From assembly GCF_020166415.1 (NCBI RefSeq), contig NZ_JAIQXV010000009.1, positions 62,001 to 126,000 of the forward strand: DNA of 64,000 bases, read 5' to 3'. Each line of letters begins with the position of its first letter. Positions within the stretch are counted from its first letter, which is position 1. The position numbers and the translations under genes were made by a program. Positions 56,778 to 64,000 of the stretch are shown here, in pieces. The notes under the pieces were generated by a model. It had not been told where the DNA came from. It made no database searches and worked only from the letters and a program-made list of their open reading frames with translations. This DNA comes from Deinococcus multiflagellatus. GTDB lineage: Bacteria; Deinococcota; Deinococci; Deinococcales; Deinococcaceae.

Positions 56778-58309
56778 CCGCTGCGCTGCCGGGCACCCCG
56801 GCCCACCAGACCCCCCAGGCCCGCGACCGCTGGCTGGCGCGGCGCCGCTGGGCCCGCGCGGGCTGGCTGTACGCCTTCATGCTGGTCATGAGCTTTTTCT
56901 TTCTGGGTCCGTTTGTGACCGGGCTGCTGAGTTCCCTCAAAGACAACCCCAACGAGTACCCGCCCACCCTGAAGATTCCGCAGCTGACCCCGCAGTTCAT
57001 CACGCGGGCGTGGCAGCTGGGCGTGCAGGGCGGGGGCGACGGCTGGCAGGGCGGCCTGAGCCCCGGACGCAGCGTGAGCTTTGAGGTGAGCGTGCAGTCG
57101 CCTGCCGGCGCGCCGCAGACCCCGCCCACCGTGGCCCTCTTTCCCTACCAGCCTGTCAGTCTGGTGGCGGTGGCGCGGCAGGCCCAGGCCAAGGACTACG
57201 CGGCGATCACCACCGAGCCGCTGGCCCAGCGCGGCGACGTGCGCACCTACCGCGTGACGGTGAAAAGCCCGGTGCTCACCCGCCAGACTGGCGACCCCGT
57301 CCGCGCCGTGCTGGTGGCCCCAGACGCCAATCTGCGTGCCCGGCTGCCCGGGGGCGAGGTGGTGCCTGTGGTGCTGGACACCCCCGAAGCCCAGGCCAAG
57401 CAGTACGAACTGAACGAGGGGCAGGCCGTGGAACTGGTGCGTGGCCCCGGCGGCTACGCCCTGCGCGGGCCCCTCTTCGAGCGCACGCCGCTGCAGGTGG
57501 ACGTGGTGCGCGGCCAGAGCATCGTGGGCAGCACCCTGCCGCCCAGCGACCGCCAGAACTTCGGGCGCTCGTTCGCCTACCGCAACATCACGCCCGGGGT
57601 GCTGGGCTACACCTTCAACAACTACCGCCGGGCCTTTAACGAAACCCGTGACGGCAAGAGTGGCCGCAGCCTGTTTTTCAGCTGGGTCATGAACTCGTTC
57701 CTGTACGCTTTCCTGCGGGTGGCGGCGGCCGTGGTGTTCTGCTCGCTGGCGGGCTACGCGCTGGCCCGCATGCAGTTTCCCGGCAAGAACCTGATTTTCC
57801 TGGGGGCGGTGCTGTTCGTGCAGATGGTGCCCACCCAGGTCAATCTGGTGAGCAACTACGTGCTGCTCAAGGACCTGAACCTGCTGAACATCTGGGGCCT
57901 GTGGCTCTCGGGGCTGGTGGCAGCGGGCGGCGTGTTCCTGATGAAACAGTTTTTTGAAGGGATGCCGCGTGAACTGGAGGAATCGGCGGCCATTGACGGC
58001 GCGGGCACCCTGACCACCTTCTTCCGCGTGATGCTGCCGCAGGCGGGCCCGGCCCTGATCGCCCTGGCGATCACCCAGTTTCAGGGCGCCTGGAACGACT
58101 TTTTCTGGCCGCTGGTGATTCTGCGCGAGAACACCAGTTTCACCCTCACGGTGGGCCTGTCCAACTTCCGCGAACTGTACGGCGGCCAGGGCGACTACGG
58201 CCTGATTCTGGCCGGGGCGGTGCTCAGCGCCATTCCGGTGATCATCCTGTTTGTGGTGTTCCAGCGCTACTTCGTGGACACCGGGGCCGACAGCGCGGTG
58301 AAGGGCTAG
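56774..58309 (+). CDS. Sugar ABC transporter permease with large periplasmic insert (MalG-like)
   Basis: A 511-residue permease, unusually long. The first helix (WLYAFMLVMSFFFLGPFVTGLL) is followed by a ~260-residue soluble insert, mostly beta (SVSFEVSVQSPAGAPQTPPTV), before the transport domain. The EAA loop reads MPRELEESAAIDGAGTLTTFFRVMLPQAGPAL. MalG proteins are normally about 280-300 residues. The insert probably lies outside the membrane and may contact the binding protein. No ATPase gene follows, so a shared ATPase elsewhere is implied. Confidence 0.9.
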   Translation: MTAALPGTPAHQTPQARDRWLARRRWARAGWLYAFMLVMSFFFLGPFVTGLLSSLKDNPNEYPPTLKIPQLTPQFITRAWQLGVQGGGDGWQGGLSPGRSVSFEVSVQSPAGAPQTPPTVALFPYQPVSLVAVARQAQAKDYAAITTEPLAQRGDVRTYRVTVKSPVLTRQTGDPVRAVLVAPDANLRARLPGGEVVPVVLDTPEAQAKQYELNEGQAVELVRGPGGYALRGPLFERTPLQVDVVRGQSIVGSTLPPSDRQNFGRSFAYRNITPGVLGYTFNNYRRAFNETRDGKSGRSLFFSWVMNSFLYAFLRVAAAVVFCSLAGYALARMQFPGKNLIFLGAVLFVQMVPTQVNLVSNYVLLKDLNLLNIWGLWLSGLVAAGGVFLMKQFFEGMPRELEESAAIDGAGTLTTFFRVMLPQAGPALIALAITQFQGAWNDFFWPLVILRENTSFTLTVGLSNFRELYGGQGDYGLILAGAVLSAIPVIILFVVFQRYFVDTGADSAVKG

Positions 58310-58353
58310 GCGCGCGCCGCTGCCCCCTCCCTTTTCTTCTTCCAAGGACGGTC

Positions 58354-60249
58354 ATGCTCAACACCCGCACGGTTCTTAAAGACAACGACCTTTATCTGGT
58401 GGGCGACGCCCAGTACGTGGTGGCCCAGGGCGAAAGCGGGCTGTACCGCCGCGACACGCGGGTGCTGTCGCGCTACGAGTGGCGCCTGGACGGCCAGCCG
58501 CCCCAGCCCTTGCTGCAGCAGGAACGCGCCCCCTTCTGGCTGCACGAGCAGGCCGCCAACGCCAACGTGGGCTACACCATGAAGGTGGGCCTGCGCCGCG
58601 ACCTCACCCTGAGCGCCACCGAACTGCGCGACACCCTGCAGGTCACCCGCTACCGGGGCCAGGGCCCCCACGAACTGAAGCTGTACCTGGGCGCCGATTA
58701 CCTGGATATGTTCGAGGTGCGCGGCTGGCCCGGCGGCCTGGGCACGCGGGCGGTTAAGGCCCAGGCCACCGCCCAGGGCGTGACCTTCGCATATGCGGCG
58801 GGCGACGGCCTGCGCAGCCGCACCGTGGTGCAGGCCAGCCTGCCCGCCACCTGGGACGGCGAGGCCCTGGTCTGGACACTGCCAGACGCCCACACCCAAT
58901 TGCAGGTGAGCGTCTTTCCCCTGCAGGACGATGAGACGCCTACCCCCGGCGACCCGGCGGCGCTGCTGGCCGAATACCGCGCCCTCACCGAGAGGCTGCG
59001 CGCCCAGGTGCGGCTGCCCGACCCCGCCGACCAGCAGGTGCTGGAGCGCAGCGTGGCCGACCTGCGCAGCCTGAGTTTTCAGACCGACCACGGCGCCTTT
59101 CCGGCGGCGGGGCTGCCCTGGTTCGTGGCGCCCTTTGGCCGCGACTCCATGCTGATGGCGCTGATGGTGCACCGCCACCTGCCCGAGCTGGCCCGCACGG
59201 TGGCGCGCTACCTCGCCGCCCACCAGGGCGTGCGCCACGACCCCGTGACCCTGGAGCAGCCCGGCAAGATTCTGCACGAACTGCGGGTGGGCGAGCTGAC
59301 ACGCCTGGGCCACACCCCGCACCGCCCCTACTACGCCACCGCCGACGCCACGCCGCTGTTCGTGTGGCTGGTGGGCGAACTGGCCCAGGCCGACCCTGCG
59401 CTGGCCCACGACCTACGGCCCCACTGGGAAGCCGCCCTGTCCTGGTGCCTGCACGACGGCGACCCCGACGGCGACGGCTTTCTGGAATACACCCCGGACC
59501 CCAACGGCATCACCAACGCGGTCTGGAAAGACAGCGGCGACTCCACCTTTACCGAGGACGGGGTGGATGTCAGCGGCCATGTGGCAGTGATCGAGGTCCA
59601 GGGCTACGCCTACGCGGCCTACCGCGCGGCGGCCAGCATGTACCGCCAGCTGGGCGAACCCGGAGCCGCCGAGGCCTGGGACGCGCGGGCCCTGGCGCTG
59701 CAGGCGGCCTTTCAGCGGGCCTTCTGGTGGCCGGAGCGCGGCACCTACGTGCACGGCCTGAACGGCGATAAACAGCCGCTGCGGGTGCTGGTGAGCAACG
59801 CGGCCCATACCCTGTGCACCGGCATCATTGCCCCGCCCTACGCGGCGCAGGTGGCCGCCAGCGCCCTGGGCCCGGAACTGTGGAGCGGCTGGGGCATTCG
59901 CACCCTGGGCACCGGGGAGCGGCGCTACAACCCGGTGTCGTACCACAACGGCAGCGTGTGGCCGCACGACACTGCCCTGGCGGCCCTGGGCATGGCCCGC
60001 TGCGGCCTGCATGCCCAGGCCCAGCAGGTGGCCCGCGCCCTCTTTGACGCCGCCCGCGCCGCCCCCGACCACCGCCTCAGCGAACTGTTTGCCGGCTTCC
60101 CCCGAGAAGCCCACACGCCCCCCGTCCCCTACCCCGCCGCCTGCCACCCCCAGGGCTGGGACGCCGCCATTCCCCTGGCCCTGTGGCCCCTGCTGGCCGG
60201 CAGCGCCGACGCCGTCCCCCAACCTCCCGAGGCGGTCGCTAGCCCCTAA
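58354..60249 (+). CDS. Amylo-alpha-1,6-glucosidase-type glycosidase
   Basis: A 631-residue glycoside hydrolase. The N-terminal beta domain (FLVEGNAQ-like start: NTRTVLKDNDLYLVGDAQYVVAQGESGLYRRDTRVLSRYEWRL) is followed by an (alpha/alpha)6 barrel like the glycogen-debranching glucosidase domain (GLPWFVAPFGRDSMLMALM, YYATADATPLFVWLVGEL, EYTPDPNGITNAVWKDSGDS, RYNPVSYHNGSVWPHDTALAALG). Acidic catalytic residues are expected in the WKDSGDS region. No signal peptide, so it acts on imported sugars. It ends the LacI-controlled operon, 44 bp after the permease gene. Confidence 0.9.
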   Translation: MLNTRTVLKDNDLYLVGDAQYVVAQGESGLYRRDTRVLSRYEWRLDGQPPQPLLQQERAPFWLHEQAANANVGYTMKVGLRRDLTLSATELRDTLQVTRYRGQGPHELKLYLGADYLDMFEVRGWPGGLGTRAVKAQATAQGVTFAYAAGDGLRSRTVVQASLPATWDGEALVWTLPDAHTQLQVSVFPLQDDETPTPGDPAALLAEYRALTERLRAQVRLPDPADQQVLERSVADLRSLSFQTDHGAFPAAGLPWFVAPFGRDSMLMALMVHRHLPELARTVARYLAAHQGVRHDPVTLEQPGKILHELRVGELTRLGHTPHRPYYATADATPLFVWLVGELAQADPALAHDLRPHWEAALSWCLHDGDPDGDGFLEYTPDPNGITNAVWKDSGDSTFTEDGVDVSGHVAVIEVQGYAYAAYRAAASMYRQLGEPGAAEAWDARALALQAAFQRAFWWPERGTYVHGLNGDKQPLRVLVSNAAHTLCTGIIAPPYAAQVAASALGPELWSGWGIRTLGTGERRYNPVSYHNGSVWPHDTALAALGMARCGLHAQAQQVARALFDAARAAPDHRLSELFAGFPREAHTPPVPYPAACHPQGWDAAIPLALWPLLAGSADAVPQPPEAVASP

Positions 60250-60262
60250 CCCAGACGGGAAA

Positions 60263-60332
60263 ATGGCTCATGGCTCATGGCTCATGGCTCATGGCTCATG
60301 GCTCATGGCTCATGGCTCATGGCTCATGGCCC
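60263..60332 (+). repeat. Heptamer array (ATGGCTC)9 + ATGGCCC
   Basis: Nine perfect ATGGCTC units (60263-60325) and a terminal ATGGCCC. It is a microsatellite-like tract 13 bp after the glycosidase stop codon. The ATG content in several frames explains spurious short reading frames here. Confidence 0.95.
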
Positions 60333-60406
60333 AAGGTCTGCCCCCGTTAAGGTTTTCTGCAGCCCACCCGGCCCAACCTCACCTGCTGCGGGCGCACACT
60401 GCCCCT

Positions 60407-61024
60407 ATGCTGGACAACATTCTCAATACCGTCAAACGGGGCGCCGAGCGGGTGCAGCGCCGGGGCGAAGAGGTGGCGCACGCCGCGCGGCTGCGCATGG
60501 AAATCTTTCAGCTGGGCCGCGAACTCGACGCCCTGTACGCCCGCCTGGGCCGCTCGTACCACGCCGGGGCCCCGGCTGACGTGCTCTCTGGCATTCAGGA
60601 AGAGGTGCGGCGCCTGGAAGACGAGATTCGCGCCCGCGAGCGCCTGATGGCCGAGCTGAACACCGAGCCTGAGCCCGCCGCCGACGCCGCCCCGGGGGGC
60701 CTGAGCCCCAGGCCCGCCACCCCGCCGGGCGCCGCCACCGAGCCCACCGTCCCCGACGCCATGCCCCGACCCCACCACCAGGAGGCCACCATGACCGACC
60801 GCGACCCCTACGTGACCCCCGCCGACCACACCCCCGACGAGCGCCCGGCCGGCGTGCCCACCACCCCCGACCCCACCATGCAGCACAGCGACAAGCGCCT
60901 GGAACCCGGCGACCACCGCGCGGGCGTGGCCCTGGAAGGCGAACGCGAAAAGCAGTTCCGCCACGACAACACCATCGAAGAAGGCAAGATGGCCAGCCGC
61001 AACCCAGACCCGTTGGACAAGTAA
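60407..61024 (+). CDS. Coiled-coil protein with disordered C-terminal tail
   Basis: A 205-residue protein. Residues 1-85 are a helical/coiled-coil domain (LDNILNTVKRGAERVQRRGEEVAHAARLRMEIFQLGRELDALYARLGRSYHAG) resembling small stress-related proteins of unknown family. The rest is hydrophilic and Pro/Asp-rich (DRDPYVTPADHTPDERPAGVPTTPDPTMQHSDKRLEPGDHRAG), probably disordered, reminiscent of seed-maturation-like desiccation proteins, but I claim no homology. A CACACT box 6 nt before ATG 60407 fits a variant leaderless -10. A terminator follows. Confidence 0.75.
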   Translation: MLDNILNTVKRGAERVQRRGEEVAHAARLRMEIFQLGRELDALYARLGRSYHAGAPADVLSGIQEEVRRLEDEIRARERLMAELNTEPEPAADAAPGGLSPRPATPPGAATEPTVPDAMPRPHHQEATMTDRDPYVTPADHTPDERPAGVPTTPDPTMQHSDKRLEPGDHRAGVALEGEREKQFRHDNTIEEGKMASRNPDPLDK

Positions 61025-61035
61025 GGGGGCAGGGG

Positions 61036-61068
61036 CCCAGGCGTCCAAGCGGGCGCCTGGGTTTTTTT
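61036..61068 (+). terminator. Terminator after the coiled-coil gene
   Basis: CCCAGGCG and CGCCTGGG arms with a ten-base loop, followed by seven T. Confidence 0.9.
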
Positions 61069-61083
61069 GTGGCACAGAGGTGA

Positions 61084-61253
61084 GTCGAGAGGTCGAGCCG
61101 TCGAGGGGTCGGGAAACACCCGGTGCAGGGCCCTTCTGTGGTTCAGGCCGCCTGTGTCGTTCTGATGGGATTGAGCGCCGCCCTTTCCACTTCAGCCCAA
61201 GTGGTGCACCAGCCCCCACCCCCTCGACGCCCCGACGTCTTGACCCCTCGACG
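61084..61253. repeat. Inverted octamer cassette GTCGAGNN ... CCTCGACG
   Basis: Four octamers GTCGAGAG, GTCGAGCC, GTCGAGGG, GTCGGGAA (61084-61115). About 105 bp later come CCTCGACG, CCCCGACG, TCTTGACC, CCTCGACG (61222-61253), the degenerate complement. It fills the convergent gap before the enoyl-CoA hydratase stop. Confidence 0.65.
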
Positions 61254-61261
61254 TCCTGGCC

Positions 61262-62050
<789 letters not shown>

Positions 62051-62096
62051 GGGCCCCAGGGTAGCGCCCGAACAGTGCCCTGCTACACTCCGGGCC
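62051..62096. promoter_or_regulatory. 46-bp divergent leaderless promoter region
   Basis: Minus-strand -10 TACCCT (62063-62058) serves the enoyl-CoA hydratase. Plus-strand -10 TACACT (62084-62089) serves ruvX, 7 nt before its GTG. Each -35 region must overlap the opposite -10. Confidence 0.6.
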
Positions 62097-62540
62097 GTGA
62101 GTGATCCCGCGCCGCCCGTGGTTCTGGCCCTGGATGTCAGCAAGTCGCGCATTGGCTTTGCGGTGAGCGCCGGGCGACTGGCCTTCGGGCGCGGCAGCGT
62201 GGACCGCAAGCGCCTGCCCCTGGACCTGAAGGCCGTGCGCCTGAAAGTCGAGGATGCGGGCGCCACGCTGCTGCTGCTGGGCTTGCCCCTGCGCACCGAC
62301 GGCGCCCCCAGCCCCGCCGCCGACCGCGTGCGCGCCTTTGGCCGTGTGCTGCAGGAACGCGGCTACCGCGTGGCCTACCAGGACGAACGCTTTACCACCC
62401 GCCGCGCCCGCGACCTGGGCGCCGCCGATGAGGATGAGGCCGCAGCAGTGCAGATTCTGGAGCTGTACCTGTTGGGTCAGGAAGGGGAACAAGACGCCCT
62501 AAGCGGGGATGGGACGGCGAGCCGGCCAGACCAGGGATAA
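62097..62540 (+). CDS. ruvX: RuvX/YqgF-family Holliday-junction-resolvase-like protein
   Basis: A 147-residue RNase H-fold nuclease: VLALDVSKSRIGFAVSAG with the first catalytic Asp, LLLGLPLRTDGAPSPAADRVRAFG, YRVAYQDERFTTRRARDLGAADEDEAAAVQILELYL with the last acidic residues. YqgF proteins act in 16S rRNA 5'-end processing and in junction resolution. GTG start at 62097 is supported by the leaderless -10 box TACACT 7 nt upstream. Length is usual. Confidence 0.88.
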   Translation: MSDPAPPVVLALDVSKSRIGFAVSAGRLAFGRGSVDRKRLPLDLKAVRLKVEDAGATLLLLGLPLRTDGAPSPAADRVRAFGRVLQERGYRVAYQDERFTTRRARDLGAADEDEAAAVQILELYLLGQEGEQDALSGDGTASRPDQG

Positions 62541-62616
62541 AGAGGCTCTGAGCTCTGGGCACACCAGGCCAGCGTTCCCGGCCAGCCATACGAAAAAAGC
62601 AGACAGCCCGCAAGCC

Positions 62617-62644
62617 ATCTGCCCTTTGCCTTCTGCCATCCGCC
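62617..62644. repeat. Heptamer array ATCTGCC-CTTTGCC-TTCTGCC-ATCCGCC
   Basis: Degenerate complement of the GGCAGAT units, just before the serS stop codon. The unit CTTTGCC also occurs in the cassette at 28236. Confidence 0.55.
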
Positions 62645-62648
62645 TCTT

Positions 62649-63926
62649 CTACCTCACGGCCCGCCCCAGCACCGCCTTGCCCCCCAGATACGGGCGCAGG
62701 GCTTCGGGCACGCGGACCGTGCCGTCGGCCTGCTGATGGTTTTCCAGCAGGGGCACCAGAATGCGCGGCACCGCAATGCCGGTGTTGTTCAGGGTGTGGG
62801 CGTACAGCAGCTTGCCGTGTTCGTCGCGGTAGCGCAGCCCGGTGCGCCGCGCCTGCCAGTCGCCCAGGTACGAGCACGAATGCGTTTCGCGGTACAGCCC
62901 CTCGCTGGGCACCCAGGTCTCCAGGTCGTACATGAGCACTTTGCCGGCCCCCATGTCGCCCGTGCAGTTCTGCACCACGCGGTAGGGCAGTTCCAGGGCC
63001 TGCAGCAGGGCCTCGGCGTTGCCCAGGATGGTCTGGAACCAGCGCAGGCCCTCGGCCTCGTCGGCGCGGCAGAGCACGTACTGCTCCACCTTGCGGAACT
63101 CATGCACGCGAATCAGCCCGCGCACGTCGCGCCCCGCCGACCCCGCCTCGCTGCGGAAGGCCGCGCTGATCGCCGCGTAAGTGACCGGCAGCGCCTCGGC
63201 CGCCAGTTGCTCGCCCGCGTACAGGCTGTTCACCGGCACTTCGGCGGTGCCCGCCAGCATCAGCTCGTCGCCTTCAATCTTGTAAACCTGATCCTCGCCG
63301 CCGGGGAAATGCCCGCTGCCCACAAAGGCGTCGGGGCGGGCCAGCGCGGTGGTGGACAGGGGCGTGAAGCCGCGCCCCGCCAGGAAATCCAGCGCGAAGG
63401 TCAGCACGGCCATTTCCAGCATGACCGCCTCGCCCTTGAGCAGATAACTGCGGCTGCCCGACACCCGGGCCACGCGCTCGGGGTCACTCCAGCCTTGCCT
63501 GTCCAGCAGTTCTACATGGTCCAGCGGCGCAAAGGCAAAGGCGGGCGGCGTGCCTTCGCGGCGCAGTTCCACGTTCTCGCTGTCGTCCTTACCCACCGGC
63601 ACGCTGGGGTGCGGAATGTTGGGTACGCGCAGCAGCAACTGCTTCAGGCTGTCCTCGTGGGCGCGCAGGGCGGGTTCCAGGGCCCTGATCTCCTCGGCCA
63701 GGTCCTTGCCCTTCTGAATCAGGCCTGGGCGCTCTTCGGGGCTGGCCTTGGGCACCAGCTTGGCGTTGGCGTTGCGCTCGGCCTGCATGGCCTCCACGCG
63801 CTGCTTGAGTTCCACCAGTTCGCGGTCCAGGCGCAGCAGCTCGTCAATGTCCAGGCTCAGGCCCTTGACCTGCACGGCGTGCTTGACGGTGCCGGCGTGT
63901 TCACGGATAAATTTCAGGTCCAGCAT
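62649..63926 (-). CDS. serS: Seryl-tRNA synthetase
   Basis: A 425-residue class II synthetase that charges tRNA-Ser. The N-terminal antiparallel coiled coil (about 30-100: LRLDRELVELKQRVEAMQAERNANAKL to EIRALEPALRAHEDSLKQLL) is the tRNA-binding arm. The catalytic core has TAEVPVNSLYAGE, AAFRSEAGSAGRDVRGLIRVHEFRKVEQYV (motif 2), THSCSYLGDWQARRTGLRYR and LNNTGIAVPRILVPLLENHQ (motif 3). ATG 63926 has GGGAG about 9 nt upstream. Confidence 0.98.
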   Translation of the reverse strand: MLDLKFIREHAGTVKHAVQVKGLSLDIDELLRLDRELVELKQRVEAMQAERNANAKLVPKASPEERPGLIQKGKDLAEEIRALEPALRAHEDSLKQLLLRVPNIPHPSVPVGKDDSENVELRREGTPPAFAFAPLDHVELLDRQGWSDPERVARVSGSRSYLLKGEAVMLEMAVLTFALDFLAGRGFTPLSTTALARPDAFVGSGHFPGGEDQVYKIEGDELMLAGTAEVPVNSLYAGEQLAAEALPVTYAAISAAFRSEAGSAGRDVRGLIRVHEFRKVEQYVLCRADEAEGLRWFQTILGNAEALLQALELPYRVVQNCTGDMGAGKVLMYDLETWVPSEGLYRETHSCSYLGDWQARRTGLRYRDEHGKLLYAHTLNNTGIAVPRILVPLLENHQQADGTVRVPEALRPYLGGKAVLGRAVR

Positions 63927-63966
63927 TATCGCGCTCCCCGGCACGCTGTGAGCTGAAGGCCCCGCA

Positions 63967-64000
63967 TCAGTCCTGCTCCACGGTGCGCGGCACGCGAATG
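63967..64000 (-). CDS. 3' end of a gene running off the right edge
   Basis: The minus strand reads IRVPRTVEQD then TGA (63969-63967) in one frame continuing out of the window, 41 bp upstream of serS. Only ten codons are visible, so the product cannot be named. Confidence 0.35.
   Translation of the reverse strand, partial: IRVPRTVEQD

Noticed and set aside
59828..60406. Upstream extension of the coiled-coil gene through the ATGGCTC array
   Set aside because: The frame there is a shadow of the glycosidase gene plus the microsatellite; the ATG at 60407 has a -10-like box.

Overview
The window is high-GC chromosomal DNA that fits the genus Deinococcus. Most starts have a TANNNT -10 box 6-7 nt before an ATG or GTG, which is the leaderless-mRNA arrangement known in Deinococcus. 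An HspR-type HAIR operator precedes lon, and the gene content (DUF4132 giant protein, fused uroporphyrinogen-III methyltransferase/synthase, SufE, TerC, two-component regulators) is typical of the group. No rRNA, CRISPR array or prophage was seen. There is one tRNA (Asn) and one IS5-type insertion sequence.

Layout. 0-8.3 kb: partial zinc-aminopeptidase lipoprotein, acyl-CoA ligase, Uma2 nuclease fold, two carbohydrate-module esterases, C39-like secreted peptidase, zinc-ribbon/HEPN-like protein. 8.4-14.5 kb: heat-shock-controlled lon, secreted protein, YqgE, tRNA-Asn, GGDEF protein. 14.0-16.0 kb: lower-GC patch with an IS5 element and a mostly non-coding stretch. 16.0-19.3 kb: tetrapyrrole operon region (hemA, precorrin-2 dehydrogenase, cobA-hemD fusion). 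19.3-30.9 kb: housekeeping and regulatory genes, including terC behind a candidate manganese (yybP-ykoY) riboswitch, two response regulators, sugar-nucleotide pyrophosphorylase, YebC and an amidohydrolase. 31.0-33.4 kb: an AT-rich two-gene island, a lysozyme-like plus CHAP wall hydrolase fused to a GC-rich N-terminus and overlapped by a lipoprotein gene. It is organised like a polymorphic toxin with its immunity gene. 33.4-36.1 kb: alaS. 36.4-41.7 kb: a 1632-residue DUF4132/DUF5724 protein coupled to a small protein that looks like a MoaD/ubiquitin-type beta-grasp protein ending in Gly-Gly. 41.8-52.9 kb: methyltransferase, YjbR, phosphoesterase, glycosyltransferase, rhodanese, sufE, rdgB, dacB, ferredoxin, DUF454, RraA. 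53.1-60.2 kb: LacI-controlled alpha-glucan uptake operon (regulator, binding protein, two permeases, amylo-alpha-1,6-glucosidase; no ATPase gene). 60.4-64 kb: coiled-coil protein, enoyl-CoA hydratase, RuvX, serS, and the tail of one more gene.

Intergenic DNA is unusually structured. A stem-loop repeat with a conserved core and covarying outer arms occurs at least three times. Several spacers carry 7- or 8-nt tandem repeats (ATGGCTC, GGCAGAT, GGTTGAT, GTCGAGNN), some as inverted pairs. Two elements share about 80 bp of flanking sequence and lie upstream of dacB and of the hemA operon.

The best candidates for undescribed biology are the Gly-Gly beta-grasp/DUF4132 pair, the chimeric wall-hydrolase/lipoprotein pair, and the covarying repeat family. 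All assignments come from reading the sequence; no database search was run.
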